Shown: positions 11,562 to 23,428, counted from the first letter of the stretch. The stretch is DNA of 64,000 nucleotides from Berghia stephanieae (GCA_034508935.3 CM067445.1:45053837-45117836); one strand, 5' to 3'. Notes: generated by a model from the sequence alone, not told the origin. Numbers and translations are program-made.

Positions 11562-11996
11562 TAGTAATCGCGGTATCCTATTATCGTTATTATTATCAAT
11601 ACAATACAGCAAAATGTCATTTCAAGTTCAATGTCGTTATAGACATTCCCAAGCCATTTCCTATATCATCATTTAAGGATCACTATACAAGAGACAAATT
11701 TTGATTTAAAAGTTTTTAATTTTTTTTTTAATTTATGGCAAGCGCTAGGATGAAATAATTACAACATCCGCCAGCCGGATATAACGTACCAACACACAAA
11801 ACTATATGTAACCTTGACCATTTATAGTCTGATTAATATAATTTAGTGAGAACTAATCATTACAATGACTAGTTCTCACTAAATTCTAAAACACTAATAG
11901 AATATGACAAGAGATGATAATACTCACCGTTAAAGAAGCTCCGAGGAATAGAGCTGTAGCTGCAGCGAGCAGTGTCACACAATTAAAGAAATACAT
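7494..11996 (-). CDS. Secreted multi-VWA protein with Thr-rich linker (3 exons)
   Basis: Coding exons are 11928-11996, 10790-11017 and 7494-9593. Both introns are phase 0 with GT donors and AG acceptors, and the joined frame gives about 798 aa. Residues 1-23 form a signal peptide (MYFFNCVTLLAAATALFLGA). VWA1 (~32-222) has the D-T-S-S-S metal motif, G-G-G-T-A-T and I-I-T-D-G-E-S. A linker of ~150 residues made mostly of Thr and Pro follows (~229-375). VWA2 (~382-565) has D-A-S-S-S, G-G-T-N-T-G and V-T-D-G. A third VWA-like region (~590-780) lacks the DxSxS motif. The protein should be extracellular, with O-glycosylation likely on the linker and metal-dependent ligand binding by VWA1 and VWA2. 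The plan resembles invertebrate matrilin- or collagen VI-like VWA proteins, but no collagen, EGF or transmembrane segment is visible, so I give no orthologue name. Confidence 0.9.
8780..9215 (-). repeat. Thr-codon minisatellite encoding the mucin-like linker
   Basis: Imperfect ACN-ACN-CCN repeats code for runs of Thr broken by Pro, Ser and a few Lys or Val. Third positions vary, so the array is old or under coding constraint rather than freshly slipped. Length polymorphism between individuals would be expected. Confidence 0.85.
9777..10072 (-). mobile_element. tRNA-derived SINE, family A, full-length
   Basis: Reading on the minus strand: a tRNA-like head (CGGCTATGTGGTC; B-box-like GGGTTCAAGC), a middle with CACTCTCTCACCGTAC and GTTAACAGCGTTGTCTCTG, and a tail with AAGCGATTTGAGCACG and a TATATT-type end. 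It lies in intron 2 of the VWA gene. The family recurs at ten sites in this window. Confidence 0.8.
10452..10628 (+). mobile_element. Family A SINE, internally deleted
   Basis: The head has GGCCATGTGGTCGAGTGG and GGAGTCGAGTCCCAC, and the tail has CCTTGTAAAGCACTTTGAGC then TATATAAATGC. The middle third (poly-T/spacer and GTTAACAGCG block) is missing. It faces the SINE at 9777-10072 in the same intron. Confidence 0.8.
10790..11017 (-). CDS. VWA gene exon 2: start of VWA1
   Basis: 76 codons, phase 0 at both ends. It begins A-S-E-D-L-T-S-I-T-C just after the signal peptide and contains V-I-F-V-V-D-T-S-S-S, the metal-binding DxSxS motif, then R-I-G-L-I-L-F-S-T, the usual strand after helix 1 of VWA domains. 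Confidence 0.92.
11190..11575. repeat. Compound ATT/GTT/GTG/GTA microsatellite in VWA intron 1
   Basis: (ATT)n passes into (ATC)n, (GTT)n, (GTG)n and long (GTA)n blocks. The poly-Thr, Tyr and Leu frames here are artefacts of this array. Confidence 0.95.
11928..11996 (-). CDS. VWA gene exon 1: signal peptide
   Basis: 23 codons from ATG at 11994-11996 to a clean GTGAGT donor. The N-terminus is M-Y-F-F-N followed by a hydrophobic Leu/Ala core, a typical secretory signal whose likely cleavage is near the exon junction. No upstream in-frame ATG gives a better start. Confidence 0.85.
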
Positions 11997-12223
11997 TATT
12001 TTAGTTATCCTAGAATTCGTATAGCTGTCGTTTCTTCGATACTGTACGAGAAAAACTCAAGTCAAAAAAAAAGATGGCTGAAAGTGAATTTTAAAAAATG
12101 TCCTCAATAAATAATTATGGTTTTAGAATATAATGCTATATGCTATTCGCTGTTCATGATATTTCTTAAAAGCTGATAGTTAGTCTAGCTTTAAAGTTGT
12201 GAATGAAATTAGATCATGATCAT

Positions 12224-12231
12224 CTTATATA
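12224..12231 (-). promoter_or_regulatory. Possible TATA box of the VWA gene
   Basis: The minus strand reads TATATAAG 228 bases before the start codon. This would put transcription start near 12200 and give a ~200-base leader. It is a lone motif with no other support. Confidence 0.3.
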
Positions 12232-12837
12232 CTGTTTGGTGTCTGCGCCCACTCAAGGATGCTCATACCATATATGGAAATAGCTACAATCCCGCGTAAA
12301 GGATTGTTGTATGAATCTTACGTCACACACCGATGCTGAACGTGAATGAAAGGGGTCGTATCAAGATAAATATTATTAGTTCGTTTTGTTTTGGACACGT
12401 CCTGTTAATTTGTTGTGGTTTTTAGTTGTAGCGGAGTGTTTTTCTTAATATATAGAAGATAATGGTGATGATTATTATTATTATTAACAACATCATCATC
12501 ATCAACATCATCATTATAACATTCGTCATGTTTCGTTCCACATGGTAAGTCTAATCGTGTCCATTACAACAATGTTAAACCAAGCCCCTAAATTGTCATT
12601 GGTAATCAGACTTGGAAACTAGGTCTCAATTTTGGGACCGATCAAAATGGTATTATGCTGAGCTGACCTGACACAAATTTGATGTCGGACCGTAACATAT
12701 TACACTCCTTCATTGAGGTGGCAAGAGTTATGTTTCTTGGATTTCAAATGACTTTATATTACCTTGTTCTGGTCAGTTTTGATTTCATAAAACTTAATTT
12801 TCCGCGCATAGTTCCTCCGGACGCAATAAAAAAAATA

Positions 12838-13135
12838 CTTGAGCTTTTATATAGCGTAATATCCACTAAGCGTGCTCAAAGCGCTTTACAAAGGATCCCT
12901 GACCAATAGCAACACGTAACTGGGCATGACGCCTGTTAGTGTTAGGCGATATTGCAATCTTTTCCGACAGAGACAACGCTGTTAACGACCAGGTACTAGT
13001 TGTAAAAACCTGACTACGGTGAGAGAATGTGAGTGAAGAGCCTTTTCCTAGGACTCAACTATGCGCCGAGCAAGGCTTGAACCCAGGACATTCCAATCCG
13101 AAAGTGATTGTTCATACCACTAAACCACATATACC
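12838..13135 (-). mobile_element. Family A SINE, near full-length
   Basis: The order and motifs are those of the copy at 9777-10072: tail CTTGAGCTTTTATATAGCG first on the plus strand, the GACAGAGACAACGCTGTTAAC block, and a CTTGAACCCAGGAC head with ACCACTAAACCACAT. Confidence 0.8.
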
Positions 13136-13385
13136 TACCTCATTAATATCATCGTTCACATTCGTGACATAACGTCCCAAGACAGCAATAAGACGGACGG
13201 ACTGAAAAATGTGTCAAAAGGTAATTTTAAACCTACGAATTGAATGAGAGTGAGATATTTTTGGTGCCTTTTAGAAACGATATCCATCACCCTTAATACA
13301 ATATCATGTGTGACCCACCGTCTAAAAACGGTATCATGTCGGGATGAAGAGGACACCAATAAGTGAATTTAGAAATAAAATGATG

Positions 13386-13930
13386 AACCTCCTCCTCATC
13401 CTTCTCATTCTTCTTATCCTTCTTCTCCTTCTCCTCCTTCTTCTTCTCTTTCTCCTTCTTCTCCTCCTCCTCCTCCTCCTCCTTTTTCTTCTTCTTCTTC
13501 TTCTTTCTTCTTCTTCTTCTTCTTCTTCTTCTTCTTCTTCTTCTTCTTCTTCTTCTTCTTCTTCTTCTTCTTCTTCTTCTTCTTTTTCTTCTTCTTCTTC
13601 TTCTCTTCTCTCCTCCTATTCCTTCCTCCTCCTCTCCTCCTCCTCCTCCTCCTCCTCCTCCTCCTCCTTCTCCTCCTCCTCCTTTTCTCTTCTTCTTCTT
13701 CTTCTTCTTCTTCTTCTTCTTCTTCTTCTTCTTCTTCTTCTTCTTCTTCTTCTTCTCTTCTTCTTCTTCTTCTCCTCCTCCTCCTTCCCCCCCCCCTCCT
13801 CCTCCTCCTCCTTCTTCTTCTTCTTCTTCTTCTTCTTCTTCTTCTTCTTCTTCTTCTTCTTCTCTTCTTCTTCTTCTTTCTTCTTCTTCTTCTTCTTCTT
13901 CTTCTTCTTTTCCCTTCTCCTCCTCTTCTT
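13386..13930. repeat. 545-bp polypyrimidine CTT/CTC array
   Basis: Almost uninterrupted pyrimidines on the plus strand, made of (CTT)n and (CCT)n blocks with one C8-type run near 13790. The Glu, Lys and Arg frames on the minus strand and the Ser, Leu and Phe frames on the plus strand come from this array and are not genes. Confidence 0.97.
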
Positions 13931-14133
13931 GTGGAATTTTCCAATAATATAACGGAAGATCGCTCAACAGTTTATGTAGGAGATACTATTTACAAAACAG
14001 TTTGGAAATGGCGGCCACCTATAAACGTGACCTAATTTTCTTTCTTTACATTATTAACTCTATTTTAGCATCTACGGCATCACTACATAAACCCGTTTTT
14101 ACTCTGGTGGGTAACATTGAGTTGCACTATATT

Positions 14134-14134
14134 A

Positions 14135-14206
<72 letters not shown>
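14134..14206. repeat. AT dinucleotide microsatellite
   Basis: About 70 bases of (AT)n. Flanking sequence over 13931-14610 shows no gene. Confidence 0.97.
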
Positions 14207-14209
<3 letters not shown>

Positions 14210-14611
14210 TTAAAAATCTAACGTTTTAGACGACAAAATAGTATTTTGTCGTTTTCAGATGACCCCTCCTTGTACATTCTCATAAATCACAATGAAAGGA
14301 GTTCCGTGATAAACCACTTGACCGCCAACCAACCTACGGCAAGAAGATACTCCTAGACAATGTGTGAATTGGCTAAAGTGGTTTCTATTTCATGCATTTG
14401 AATAGTTTGATATCGTGAATATGTAGGTATGTGCTCATCTTGTTCAATCCCGAAACTCTTATTGAGAACTTGTTTAATTGGGAAACCCGGCATGTTGGTA
14501 ACATACATAAATGAAAATTATAACAATAAAAATGATTATAATAATGATGATGATGATATTATTATTATCATTCTTATTAAAAAATAAATGATGCCCTTCC
14601 GCCACAACACC

Positions 14612-14820
14612 ATAAGATATCGTCGCCTAAGCATTCCATGAAGGAGTATAGATATTTCATCAAACAAGATGTCTGATGTCAACAGGAATCACCCATGTTG
14701 TCCAAGTGAGCAAATTGGGGGTTAATAATCTTGCTCAAGGAAAAAAAACAAAATGCCTGAAGCGGGGCTCGAACCTGGGACCTTCCGGGCCACAGTACAA
14801 TGCCTTAACCACTCGGCGAC
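14612..14820 (-). mobile_element. tRNA-derived SINE, family D
   Basis: The minus strand opens with GTCGCCGAGTGGTTAAGGC, a Leu/Ser-tRNA-like A-box region, and has CCCAGGTTCGAGCCCC as its B box. A CCTTGAGCAAG / ACAACATGGGTGATT body and a CATTCCATG-type end follow. A second copy lies at 38945-39118. The (ATT)n array starts at the very base where the tRNA-like head begins. Confidence 0.75.
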
Positions 14821-15785
<965 letters not shown>

Positions 15786-15821
15786 TTAAACAAAAATAAA
15801 ATAAACAAATGAAATGTATTC

Positions 15822-16012
15822 ATTCCCAAGGGGAAATTTGTCTTTAGGCTCTATTCCAAAGGAAGACTGGAATAACCCAGGCGTCAGCAGTGCAGTGCCG
15901 CAAAATGAGCTAGGGCGAGGTGACTTGCTCAAGGCCACACAACGAGGCGGGTAGTCGAACTCGGTACCTTTTGGGTATGACACAAAGATCGCACCGCTGA
16001 GCCACGCTGCAT
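15822..16012 (-). mobile_element. tRNA-derived SINE, family B, copy 1
   Basis: The minus strand begins GCAGCGTGGCTCAGCGGTGC (A-box like) and has ACCGAGTTCGACTACCC as B box, then GCCTTGAGCAAGTCACC and CCTGGGTTATTCCAGTC. It is followed on the plus strand by a second copy in the same orientation. Confidence 0.7.
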
Positions 16013-16029
16013 CATTAATAAAATTTCCT

Positions 16030-16202
16030 TTATTCATCACCAATGGAAAAATTATCTTTAGGGCATATTCCGATGATGGCTGGAATAAACCAGGCGTTAG
16101 CCGCAGCGCAGTGCAGCACTTCATCGTGATCTAGGGCGAGATGACTTGTTTATGGGTTCACAGCGCGACGGGGAGTCGAACTCGGTACCCTGGCATCAAT
16201 CC
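16030..16202 (-). mobile_element. Family B SINE, copy 2
   Basis: Same body as the copy at 15822-16012 (CCTGGTTTATTCCAGCC, CTAGGGCGAG, GAGTCGAACTCGGTACC on the plus strand), but the head is degraded. Two same-strand copies in tandem suggest either insertion into a like target or duplication. Confidence 0.65.
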
Positions 16203-16506
16203 GGTATTATATTTTGCAAAAACAGGGAAAATAGCACAACTGATTACACCATATGTGATAGACACACATTAAAATACTATACTGATCTCAAAGTTCGTGA
16301 CCATAGTGTTTTTTTTTTCTGACCATAGTACCATTTTATTCATTATGAGAACACATAGAAGAGACAACAGGCCAGGAAAATTCCTTTTATTCTAGGACCG
16401 GTGGCAAAGTGGAAACAAAGCAATAAAGAGATGTTTATTATTTTAAAATATTTCCTGTTTTTATGTGTTTTATTAACAATGTGATAGTTGTGTGTGTATA
16501 TGTATA

Positions 16507-16566
<60 letters not shown>
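16507..16566. repeat. AT dinucleotide microsatellite
   Basis: About 60 bases of (AT)n. The rest of 16210-17280 shows no gene; the 87-codon frame at 16778-17041 has no recognisable domain. Confidence 0.95.
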
Positions 16567-16569
<3 letters not shown>

Positions 16570-17309
16570 AATGTAACAAACAAATAGAAAAATAAACAAA
16601 TATTGAAGTGAATAAATACAGAAACAACCCTTACTTGACCATAATGCGGGCACCATAATATATAACACTAGCATGTAGCAAGTCATATTTTCGGGAAACA
16701 AAATAAAATAATAACCATCTCTTATCGGCAAGTACGAAAGCGAAAAGTCAATTTTCTTATGTTAGAAAAACAACGTTGTGTTCAAGCCATTCCCGTTTAT
16801 GCGGTATCAAAACGATACAGAAAATAAGGTTAAGTGTCATCTTGTGAAAATCACGCAAGATTTAAAAAATACTGGTGCCAGTTTGTCCATTTTTAATGCC
16901 AAACATTTAGCAATAATTGTGGTCATGAATTTGTTTGGCTTTGGGAATAAATATGTCTCGTTTTGGCAAGTGTTTTGCTCATGGCCCAAAAACGTTATTT
17001 TGTTTGAATGTTACAATTACAGATGCTATGAATGGATTTAATATACCTGTTAATGTCTAAAGCTTGAAGAAATAACAATAATAAAATGGGAATGGAAGCT
17101 TAATTTTCATTTACGATTTATGATTGGGACGGTTTGGGTTTCGCCTTGATAAAAATACAAAAACAAGTTGAATGAGACAACCAACAGACATCCTCGCTTT
17201 GATCTGCGCATGGTTAACTCATGGAAATACACAATACTATAAACGTGTCTATTTAATTACTATAATATTCTTAGAAATGAGACGCCAGTCCTTTCACTTT
17301 TCATTTTTC

Positions 17310-17570
17310 GCTCTGCTTCGTTGTTGTTTTTGTTTTTTTTGTTTGTTTTTTTTTTTTGGGGGGGGAGGGGGGGGTGTTTTTGTTTGTTGTTTTGCTTTAT
17401 TTATTTTCGTTTATTTTTTATTTGGATGTTGGGGGGGGGGGGGGCAGAGAGAGTTGTTTTTGTTTTGTTTTATTTTGTTTGTGGTAGGGGACTTGGGGCT
17501 TCTCGGGATTATTTTGTTTGTTTTTTTTAATGATTGGGTTGTGTTTTTTTTTCTTCGTCTTTCTTTTTAA
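17310..17570. repeat. T/G-rich low-complexity tract with long G runs
   Basis: Runs of T alternate with runs of 7-13 G (about 17357-17373 and 17430-17443). Phe/Gly/Cys frames here are compositional. Confidence 0.85.
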
Positions 17571-17787
17571 CTGCATTTGGGATATTATTTTGATATGAGG
17601 TGTTTAGCATTTTCGTTAAAAAAAAATCAATCTGGAAACTTTGAGCTATGTTACCCCCACGCATTTACACTCCTAAGTGATAAAAGAATGGAACGTGCCT
17701 ATATGGATTAACTCTTTAACGGCCAGTCGGAATCTCATCTAAGTCGTAACATTTCTCATTATTTACAACTACTAATATAATATATAA

Positions 17788-18045
17788 TTCCGATAGCTCA
17801 GTTGGTAGAGCACTTGCTTCATAGGCAAAGAGAACGCAATGAGGTCGACCCCCTTTAAAGTCGAGAATCACATTTCTTGACACCACTCTCCACTCAGCAG
17901 TGATTGGGTATCTGGATTTGTTGAATCTGGTGAGAAGTACTTGGCGATAAATTGGCGTTTTTTTTTCCAAGTATTAATAACAAGCAAATGCTAGCGTCTT
18001 TTACGTGTCATGGGAATGTTTAGAGTGATTAACTCCGGCTCCACG
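17788..18045 (+). mobile_element. tRNA-derived SINE, family C, full-length
   Basis: The head has TAGCTCAGTTGGTAGAGC, a textbook A box, and GAGGTCGACCCC near the B-box place. The body has GTGATTGGGTATCTGGATTTG and the tail has GATTAACTCCGGCTCCACGGG. It is not a tRNA gene, because the acceptor stem and the 3' half of a cloverleaf are missing. Related copies lie at 51500, 53005 and 53848. Confidence 0.75.
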
Positions 18046-18100
18046 GGCGCTATTGTTCCAAAGGATCTTCTAAAGCTATTATATATTTGTTAATTCCCTG

Positions 18101-18290
18101 CGGCTATGTGGTCTAGTAGTTTAACACTCGCCTTCGGTCCAGGGTTCGAGTACCACTCACATTCTTCCATCGTACTCAGGTGTAAAGTGATTACCTGGTC
18201 GTTAACAGAGTTCTCTCTGTCGGAAAAAAAAGATAAATATATATATAATATCGCCGAACAGGCGTCATATCTCCTCCTACATGTTTATTA
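18101..18290 (+). mobile_element. Family A SINE, 3' truncated
   Basis: The head has CGGCTATGTGGTCTAGTAG and CCAGGGTTCGAGTACCACTC, then CGTACTCAGGTGTAAAGTG and CGTTAACAGAG. It stops after AACAGGCGTCATATCTC, before the conserved GCTTTGAGC tail. Confidence 0.75.
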
Positions 18291-18467
18291 GTCTTCATGT
18301 TGGATAGGAATAACTGTTAAGAGCCTTTAGTGAATATAGCTCTACATAAATGTTAAAGTAAATATTAATATTGATCTAAAAGTTTCCATCTAAAACAAAC
18401 TGACAAATTATGGAGTAAATACTGGTGTAAGATCGAAATCTGAATGGTGTGAATGAAAGTAAAATAT

Positions 18468-18495
18468 CAACAACAACAACAACAACAACAACAAA
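18468..18495. repeat. CAA microsatellite
   Basis: Short (CAA)n run. The surroundings 18291-18930 are old dispersed repeat, including the ATCGATTTAAATGATAC motif at ~18660. Confidence 0.9.
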
Positions 18496-18942
18496 AACAT
18501 CCCAAAATAATCAGCCTGCCACGACACACATCTATCTTCACAGATTGTTATCAAAATTAAAACCTAGAGACGTATTTTAGTTCAGCTCTCTTGACCAGAT
18601 AACTCTGGAAAGACATGTGTTTCAAAAATTGGCCAGCAATATCGTACTTCAAACAGTAATCGATTTAAATGATACTTATCTTGACAAAGTTCTTAGAAAG
18701 TCTCGATTCATACCACCGCAAACAATTACGTCGCGTAATCGGAATCTATTGGCCAGAGACAATTACAAATGTGACCCCTCGCCTCAAAAGTCTTGATGAT
18801 TGAGATGCTGAAGATTGAATTTATGACCAGAAATATCAGTCTGACGTTTTATTCTTTATAAAGGAGAATGAATATCATATTTTAGAATACTCTGATGAGC
18901 AACAATTAAAATGTTTGACCAGTTTAGCATTAATCTGACTCT

Positions 18943-19345
18943 TTGGCATCTGGTTCATCCGGACATAATACCGTTTTGAGAAGTTGGGTCACAAATACTG
19001 ATCTCTATGAAAGAACCAGGGTTCAACGCCGGAGTACAATAATAAAGGAACAGCGATGGAGGCTATTTGGTCACATCTTACGTCGAGAAGACAGCCCAAA
19101 CTGCAATGACAGAATATTTCCTTTATGGCAACAAATATGTAGGGAGGCCACCATAGTAACTACGCTGAACCAGGATCTCTACATATCAGAAATTTCTAGA
19201 TTCAGATGAGACCGAATTATTTCCTGAAGTACTAATAAAAACTGCAGTGCCCTCCGTAGAAAAGTCACAAGATCTTGACAGCCTCAAAACTATTGCCCAG
19301 GACCGTGACCAATGGAAACAAAAATTAACAACTTGGATGGCGAGA
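18943..19345 (+). mobile_element. Degraded C-terminal end of an RTE-like LINE
   Basis: The frame from 19009 reads R-T-R-V-Q-R-R-S-T-I-I, then Q-R-W-R-L-F-G-H-I-L-R-R-E-D, the tail motif of LINE ORF2 proteins (RRLRWLGHVLRM-type). About 200 bases on, another frame reads A-Q-D-R-D-Q-W-K, matching the final AQDRDSWR of the LINE at 20460-22477. At least one frame change separates the two. Confidence 0.6.
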
Positions 19346-19449
19346 GCAGCTATACTCATCGAGGTTTTAAAAAATATGTGTCTGAATCAAGCAATTCTCC
19401 GCAAGCGTGATTCACACTTATCTTGGCAAAAACTCTCAACACTGGGATA

Positions 19450-19570
19450 TCGATGTTTTTTGGGGTTATTTGTTGTTTTTTTTTTGGTTTTGTTTTTGGG
19501 TTTTCTTTGTTTTGGTTTTTGTTTTTTTGTTTTGTTTTTTTTTTTTGTTTTTTTTTTTGTTTGTTTTTTT

Positions 19571-19610
<40 letters not shown>

Positions 19611-19690
19611 TTTTTTTTTTTTTGGGGGGGGGGGGTTTGGGGGGGGGGGGGGAGTTGGAGTTGGTTTGTTTTGTTTGTTTGGGTTTTTTT
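19450..19690. repeat. Poly-T / poly-G low-complexity tract
   Basis: T-rich with runs of over 30 T (around 19565-19608) and then G runs (about 19624-19653). It sits between two halves of a dispersed repeat (CTTATCTTGGCAAAAACTC at ~19410 and its reverse-oriented partner at 19690-19750). Confidence 0.9.
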
Positions 19691-19759
19691 TACCAAGATG
19701 AGGTTATTTAAATTGATCAATATTTGAAGGACGAGTTTTCTGAGAAAAGTTGTTAATTT

Positions 19760-20130
19760 GTGTTTTTTTCCCAAAGTACGGTAGTTAACTGGTAGTTGAT
19801 ACGTGGCCTATTTCCCAAACACGATGCTTGCAAAGGGGTAATACAATTTCACATCAATTTATTAATTGTGACAATAATAAGATCGGTTTGGTTTATAAAC
19901 GTTTTATTTTCAAGTTTTCGCCAAGCGTAAAATTTGCTTGTCTTATTATTACGACTGAACGGTAGGGTATTTTCCAAGGAGATAATTGGGTTTTCCAGTC
20001 AAATATTATGGTTATTTGACATGGTCGCTAATTTTAGATTAACAGGGAAGGTTTTAAAGTGTTAGTCAGCTGTGATCCCTACTTCAACAACGCTGATCCA
20101 GTGGTTAGTGTTGTAAAATAAAAACAAGTG
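19760..20130. other. Unannotated spacer
   Basis: No gene or repeat recognised. Confidence 0.4.
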
Positions 20131-20132
20131 CA

Positions 20133-20198
20133 AATAATAATAATAATAATAATGATAATAATAATAATGATGATGATGATAATAATAATAATGATAAA

Positions 20199-20250
<52 letters not shown>

Positions 20251-20455
20251 TATTGATGATGATGATTGTGATGATGATGTCGATGATAATAATAAATAGA
20301 AGAAAATGATAATAATAATAATAATTAGAAAGAGAGAAGAAGAAGAAGAAGAAAGAAGAAGAAGAAGAAGAAGAAGAAGAAGAAGAAGAAAGAAGAAGAA
20401 GAAGAAGAAGAAGAAGAAGAAGATGATGAAGAAGAATCATCATCATCACTAATCA
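20133..20455. repeat. Compound AAT / GAT / GAA microsatellite
   Basis: Blocks of AAT, GAT and GAA in succession, ending just before the LINE begins. Confidence 0.97.
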
Positions 20456-20459
20456 CATC

Positions 20460-22477
20460 ATGATAGCAATAATAATAATGATAGGACTAGGTACCAAAAA
20501 TGATGGATGGGAAAGACTTGTCGACTGGTGCAGATTGGAAAACCTTACCATTGTCAATACATGGTTTAAAAACCACGATAGAAAGAAGTGGACATGGATA
20601 AGCCCAGATGGCCTTTATAAAAATCTGATAGACTTTATTCTGGTCCAACATCGATTCAGAAACATCGTACGAAACGCAATAACTATTCCAAGCGCAGATT
20701 GTAATAGTGACCACCGACCTGCCAAACTTAAACAAATAAAGAAAAAGAAAGTGGAACCAAAACTGCAATTAGATCTATTGGGAATTAACGATCAAATAAA
20801 ATATGGTTACAAATAATGCGTGAAAGAAAAAAAGTGAAAACTTGACCTCAGATATAAACATAGATGAGTCCTGGAATCAAGTATCGAACTGCATCACAGA
20901 ATCTGTAAGAGAAACACGAACCAAAAGAAAAATGGATGAATGACAAGATCTTGAAACGGATGAATGAAAAAAGAAAACTAGAACGCAACAGCAATAAATA
21001 TAAAGAAGCTAATAAGATTGTAAAACATGAGTATAAGAGAGAAAAGGAAGATTATATTGCACATGAATGTCACAGATTTGAAATACTAAAACAATCTAAC
21101 ACCAAACAATTCTATAGTCAATACAAGATCTAAGTGGAAAACGGCCAACCATGGCAAGAAAATGCGTTAAAGAAGGAAATAGTAATATACTTATCGACAA
21201 CAACGAAATTTTAGAACAGTATACATAAAAAATCTTTACGCGGATGACAAAAGAGGGACGTGCTTGGGTAAATAAATCTCTACTGTGAACACGAGTCCCC
21301 AGATTATGCGAGAAGAAGTAGAAGCTGATTGCAAAGAGATGAAAAAGGGAAAAGCGGTAGGCCAAGATAGTTTCTCAATAGAATTGAGTGACGCCCTCGG
21401 AGATCTGGGAATAGACATTCTGATAAAAACCTTTAACGTCATATACGAAAAGGGTGAACTGCCTAAAGTTTTAAGACATCGGTATTCATAACCATACCAA
21501 AACAAAACAAGGAACTATTGACTGTGACCAACACAGAACAATCAGCATAATGAGCCAGGCCATAAAAATTATATTAAAAATACTTATGAAAAGAATGAAG
21601 AGCAAGATCTCTCCAGAGATAAGTGACGAGCAGTTTGGTTTTGTTAAAGAAAAGGGTACGGTAAATGCAATTTTTACATTGAAAACAATAATGCAACGGT
21701 CAATGGAAAAACAAAAATCACTTTATCTATGCTTCATTGATTATTCCAAAGCTTTTGATTCAGTACAACACGAAACACTCTTCAAAATTTTAGAAAAGAT
21801 CTATGTAGACAGTAAAGACCTTTGACTTGTAAAAAACTTATACTGAAATCAAACAGCGTGTGTCAAATTGATAATGAAACATTGGACTTCTTTAACATCG
21901 AGAGGGGAGTAAGATAAGGTTGCGTCTTATCACCGGACCTTTTTAGCATATAATATAGTGTAATAATATTCAAAGAAATCGAAGATATGAAAGACGTCGT
22001 AGTTGGAGGGCAGAATATGAATGGCATAAGATACGCAGACGATGGTACTCTGATGGCACACTCTCCAGAAAACGTGCAGAAAATTTAGATATACTGGTGT
22101 GCAAAAGTGAAGAGATGGGCCTGAAACTAAATGCTAAGAAAACCGAATGCATGGTGGTCTCAAACAATAACAACAACACGACCTTCCACTTGTCAAGCAA
22201 AGGAGAGACCATCAAACAAGTAAATAAATTTAAATATTTAAGCACTATCATTACCCGTGACGCACGTGACATAGAAGATATAAAACAAAGAATAGCAATA
22301 GCAAAAAAAAAAAAAGTGTTCCATAAAATGCGACCAATTGTGTCAAACAACAACCTAAAGTTGAAGACTAAAATGAAAGTAGTGGAAACATGTGATTTCA
22401 TGCGCACCGCACAGGATCGTGATTCGTGGAGAAAGCTGACCGACAACTTGCTCAAGAGTACAAGCCGCGATAGATGA
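20460..22477 (+). mobile_element. RTE-like LINE, 5' truncated and decayed
   Basis: The 5' part is the C-terminal end of an AP endonuclease: T-W-I-S-P-D-G-L-Y-K-N-L-I-D-F-I-L, then D-C-N-S-D-H-R near 20695-20720. Reverse transcriptase follows: D-E-Q-F-G-F-V, a C-F-I-D-Y-S-K-A-F-D-S motif at ~21730-21762, and the catalytic I-R-Y-A-D-D-G-T-L near 22028-22053. Next are G-L-K-L-N-A-K-K-T-E and F-K-Y-L-S-T-I-I-T. It ends with A-Q-D-R-D-S-W-R, a stop, and a GATGATGA tail. Several stops and frame changes divide it, so it is dead. The D-W-C-R / S-P-D-G-x-Y-x-N-x-I-D endonuclease motif and the trinucleotide tail fit the RTE/BovB group; the clade is an inference. Confidence 0.85.
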
Positions 22478-22742
<265 letters not shown>

Positions 22743-22754
22743 AATCGCAAGAAC

Positions 22755-23090
22755 GCCTTACACAGCACGCATAAAGGTGTTCTTCTTCAAACCAGATTTC
22801 CGTATGGCATCACTTCAGCTCCCGGATATTTTCAACAAATAATGGATCAACTGACTCAGGTTCTTCCAGGGTTCGAAATTCTTACCAAATCTTTCAACTC
22901 GCTTAAAGTCAATCTATCAGTTAACCAAGAAAGAAGTTAAATGAAAATGAACAGCTAAAGAACAAATAGCTTTTCAACATGTGAAGCGACTTGTTTGTGA
23001 CGAAACAATCCTTGTGCAATTTGATCCATCACTCGACGTGAATATACCTTGTAACGCATGTTGGAATGGGAATGGGAGTCGTGTTATTAA
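22755..23090 (+). mobile_element. Ty3/Gypsy-type LTR retroelement fossil (pol fragment)
   Basis: Short stretches resemble the reverse transcriptase thumb and the RNase H-proximal part of Gypsy-type pol polyproteins. No LTRs, gag or integrase are present. The fragment is truncated at both ends and broken, and it looks old. Confidence 0.6.
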
Positions 23091-23142
23091 AAAAAAACAA
23101 CACCTGATAAGTAGGACGAGACAGTAATTGCATTTATATATA

Positions 23143-23425
23143 CTAGTAAAAAGCCCGCAATTTCATGGGGAAAGAACTATTTTCATTCGATATTGTACCC
23201 ACCATCATTTAATGAGGACAGATTGGTAAACAACGTTGTCTTTGTAACTTGGTACATCCTCTGTCGATTTTTCTGTGTGGCCCAACATGAAGTGTAAGCC
23301 ATTATAGCCTCTGACCCGTGACACAGCAACATACAGTTGTTCGTGTGTGAAAACAGGTTGTGGTAAGAAAATCAACTGCGAAAATAAACCTGAAGTAGCA
23401 GACGTGAGCAGAGTTGAAAGACGAT
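23143..23425 (-). mobile_element. Helitron 3' end with helicase remnant
   Basis: The minus-strand frame over 23205-23360 ends with F-T-H-E-Q-L-Y-V-A-V-S-R-V-R and later N-V-V-Y-Q-S-V-L, the C-terminal signature of PIF1-like Helitron helicases. Just past it the minus strand has a CCCC...GCGGGC imperfect hairpin, then TTTTTA and CTAG at 23143-23146 followed by T. Helitrons end in a hairpin plus CTRR and insert between A and T. Most of the Rep/helicase gene is absent. Confidence 0.65.
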
Positions 23426-23428
23426 ACT

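Noticed and set aside
13293-13967. Poly-Glu/Lys/Arg and poly-Ser/Leu/Phe proteins
   Set aside because: Translations of the CTT/CTC microsatellite, open in every frame and with no unique sequence.
14755-14820. Leu/Ser tRNA gene on the minus strand
   Set aside because: The A and B boxes are good, but a SINE body follows and a second copy exists at 38945-39118.
17788-17860. tRNA gene (TAGCTCAGTTGGTAGAGC)
   Set aside because: Only the D-arm half resembles a tRNA; the 3' half and acceptor stem do not fold, and the same body repeats at other sites, so it is a SINE head.
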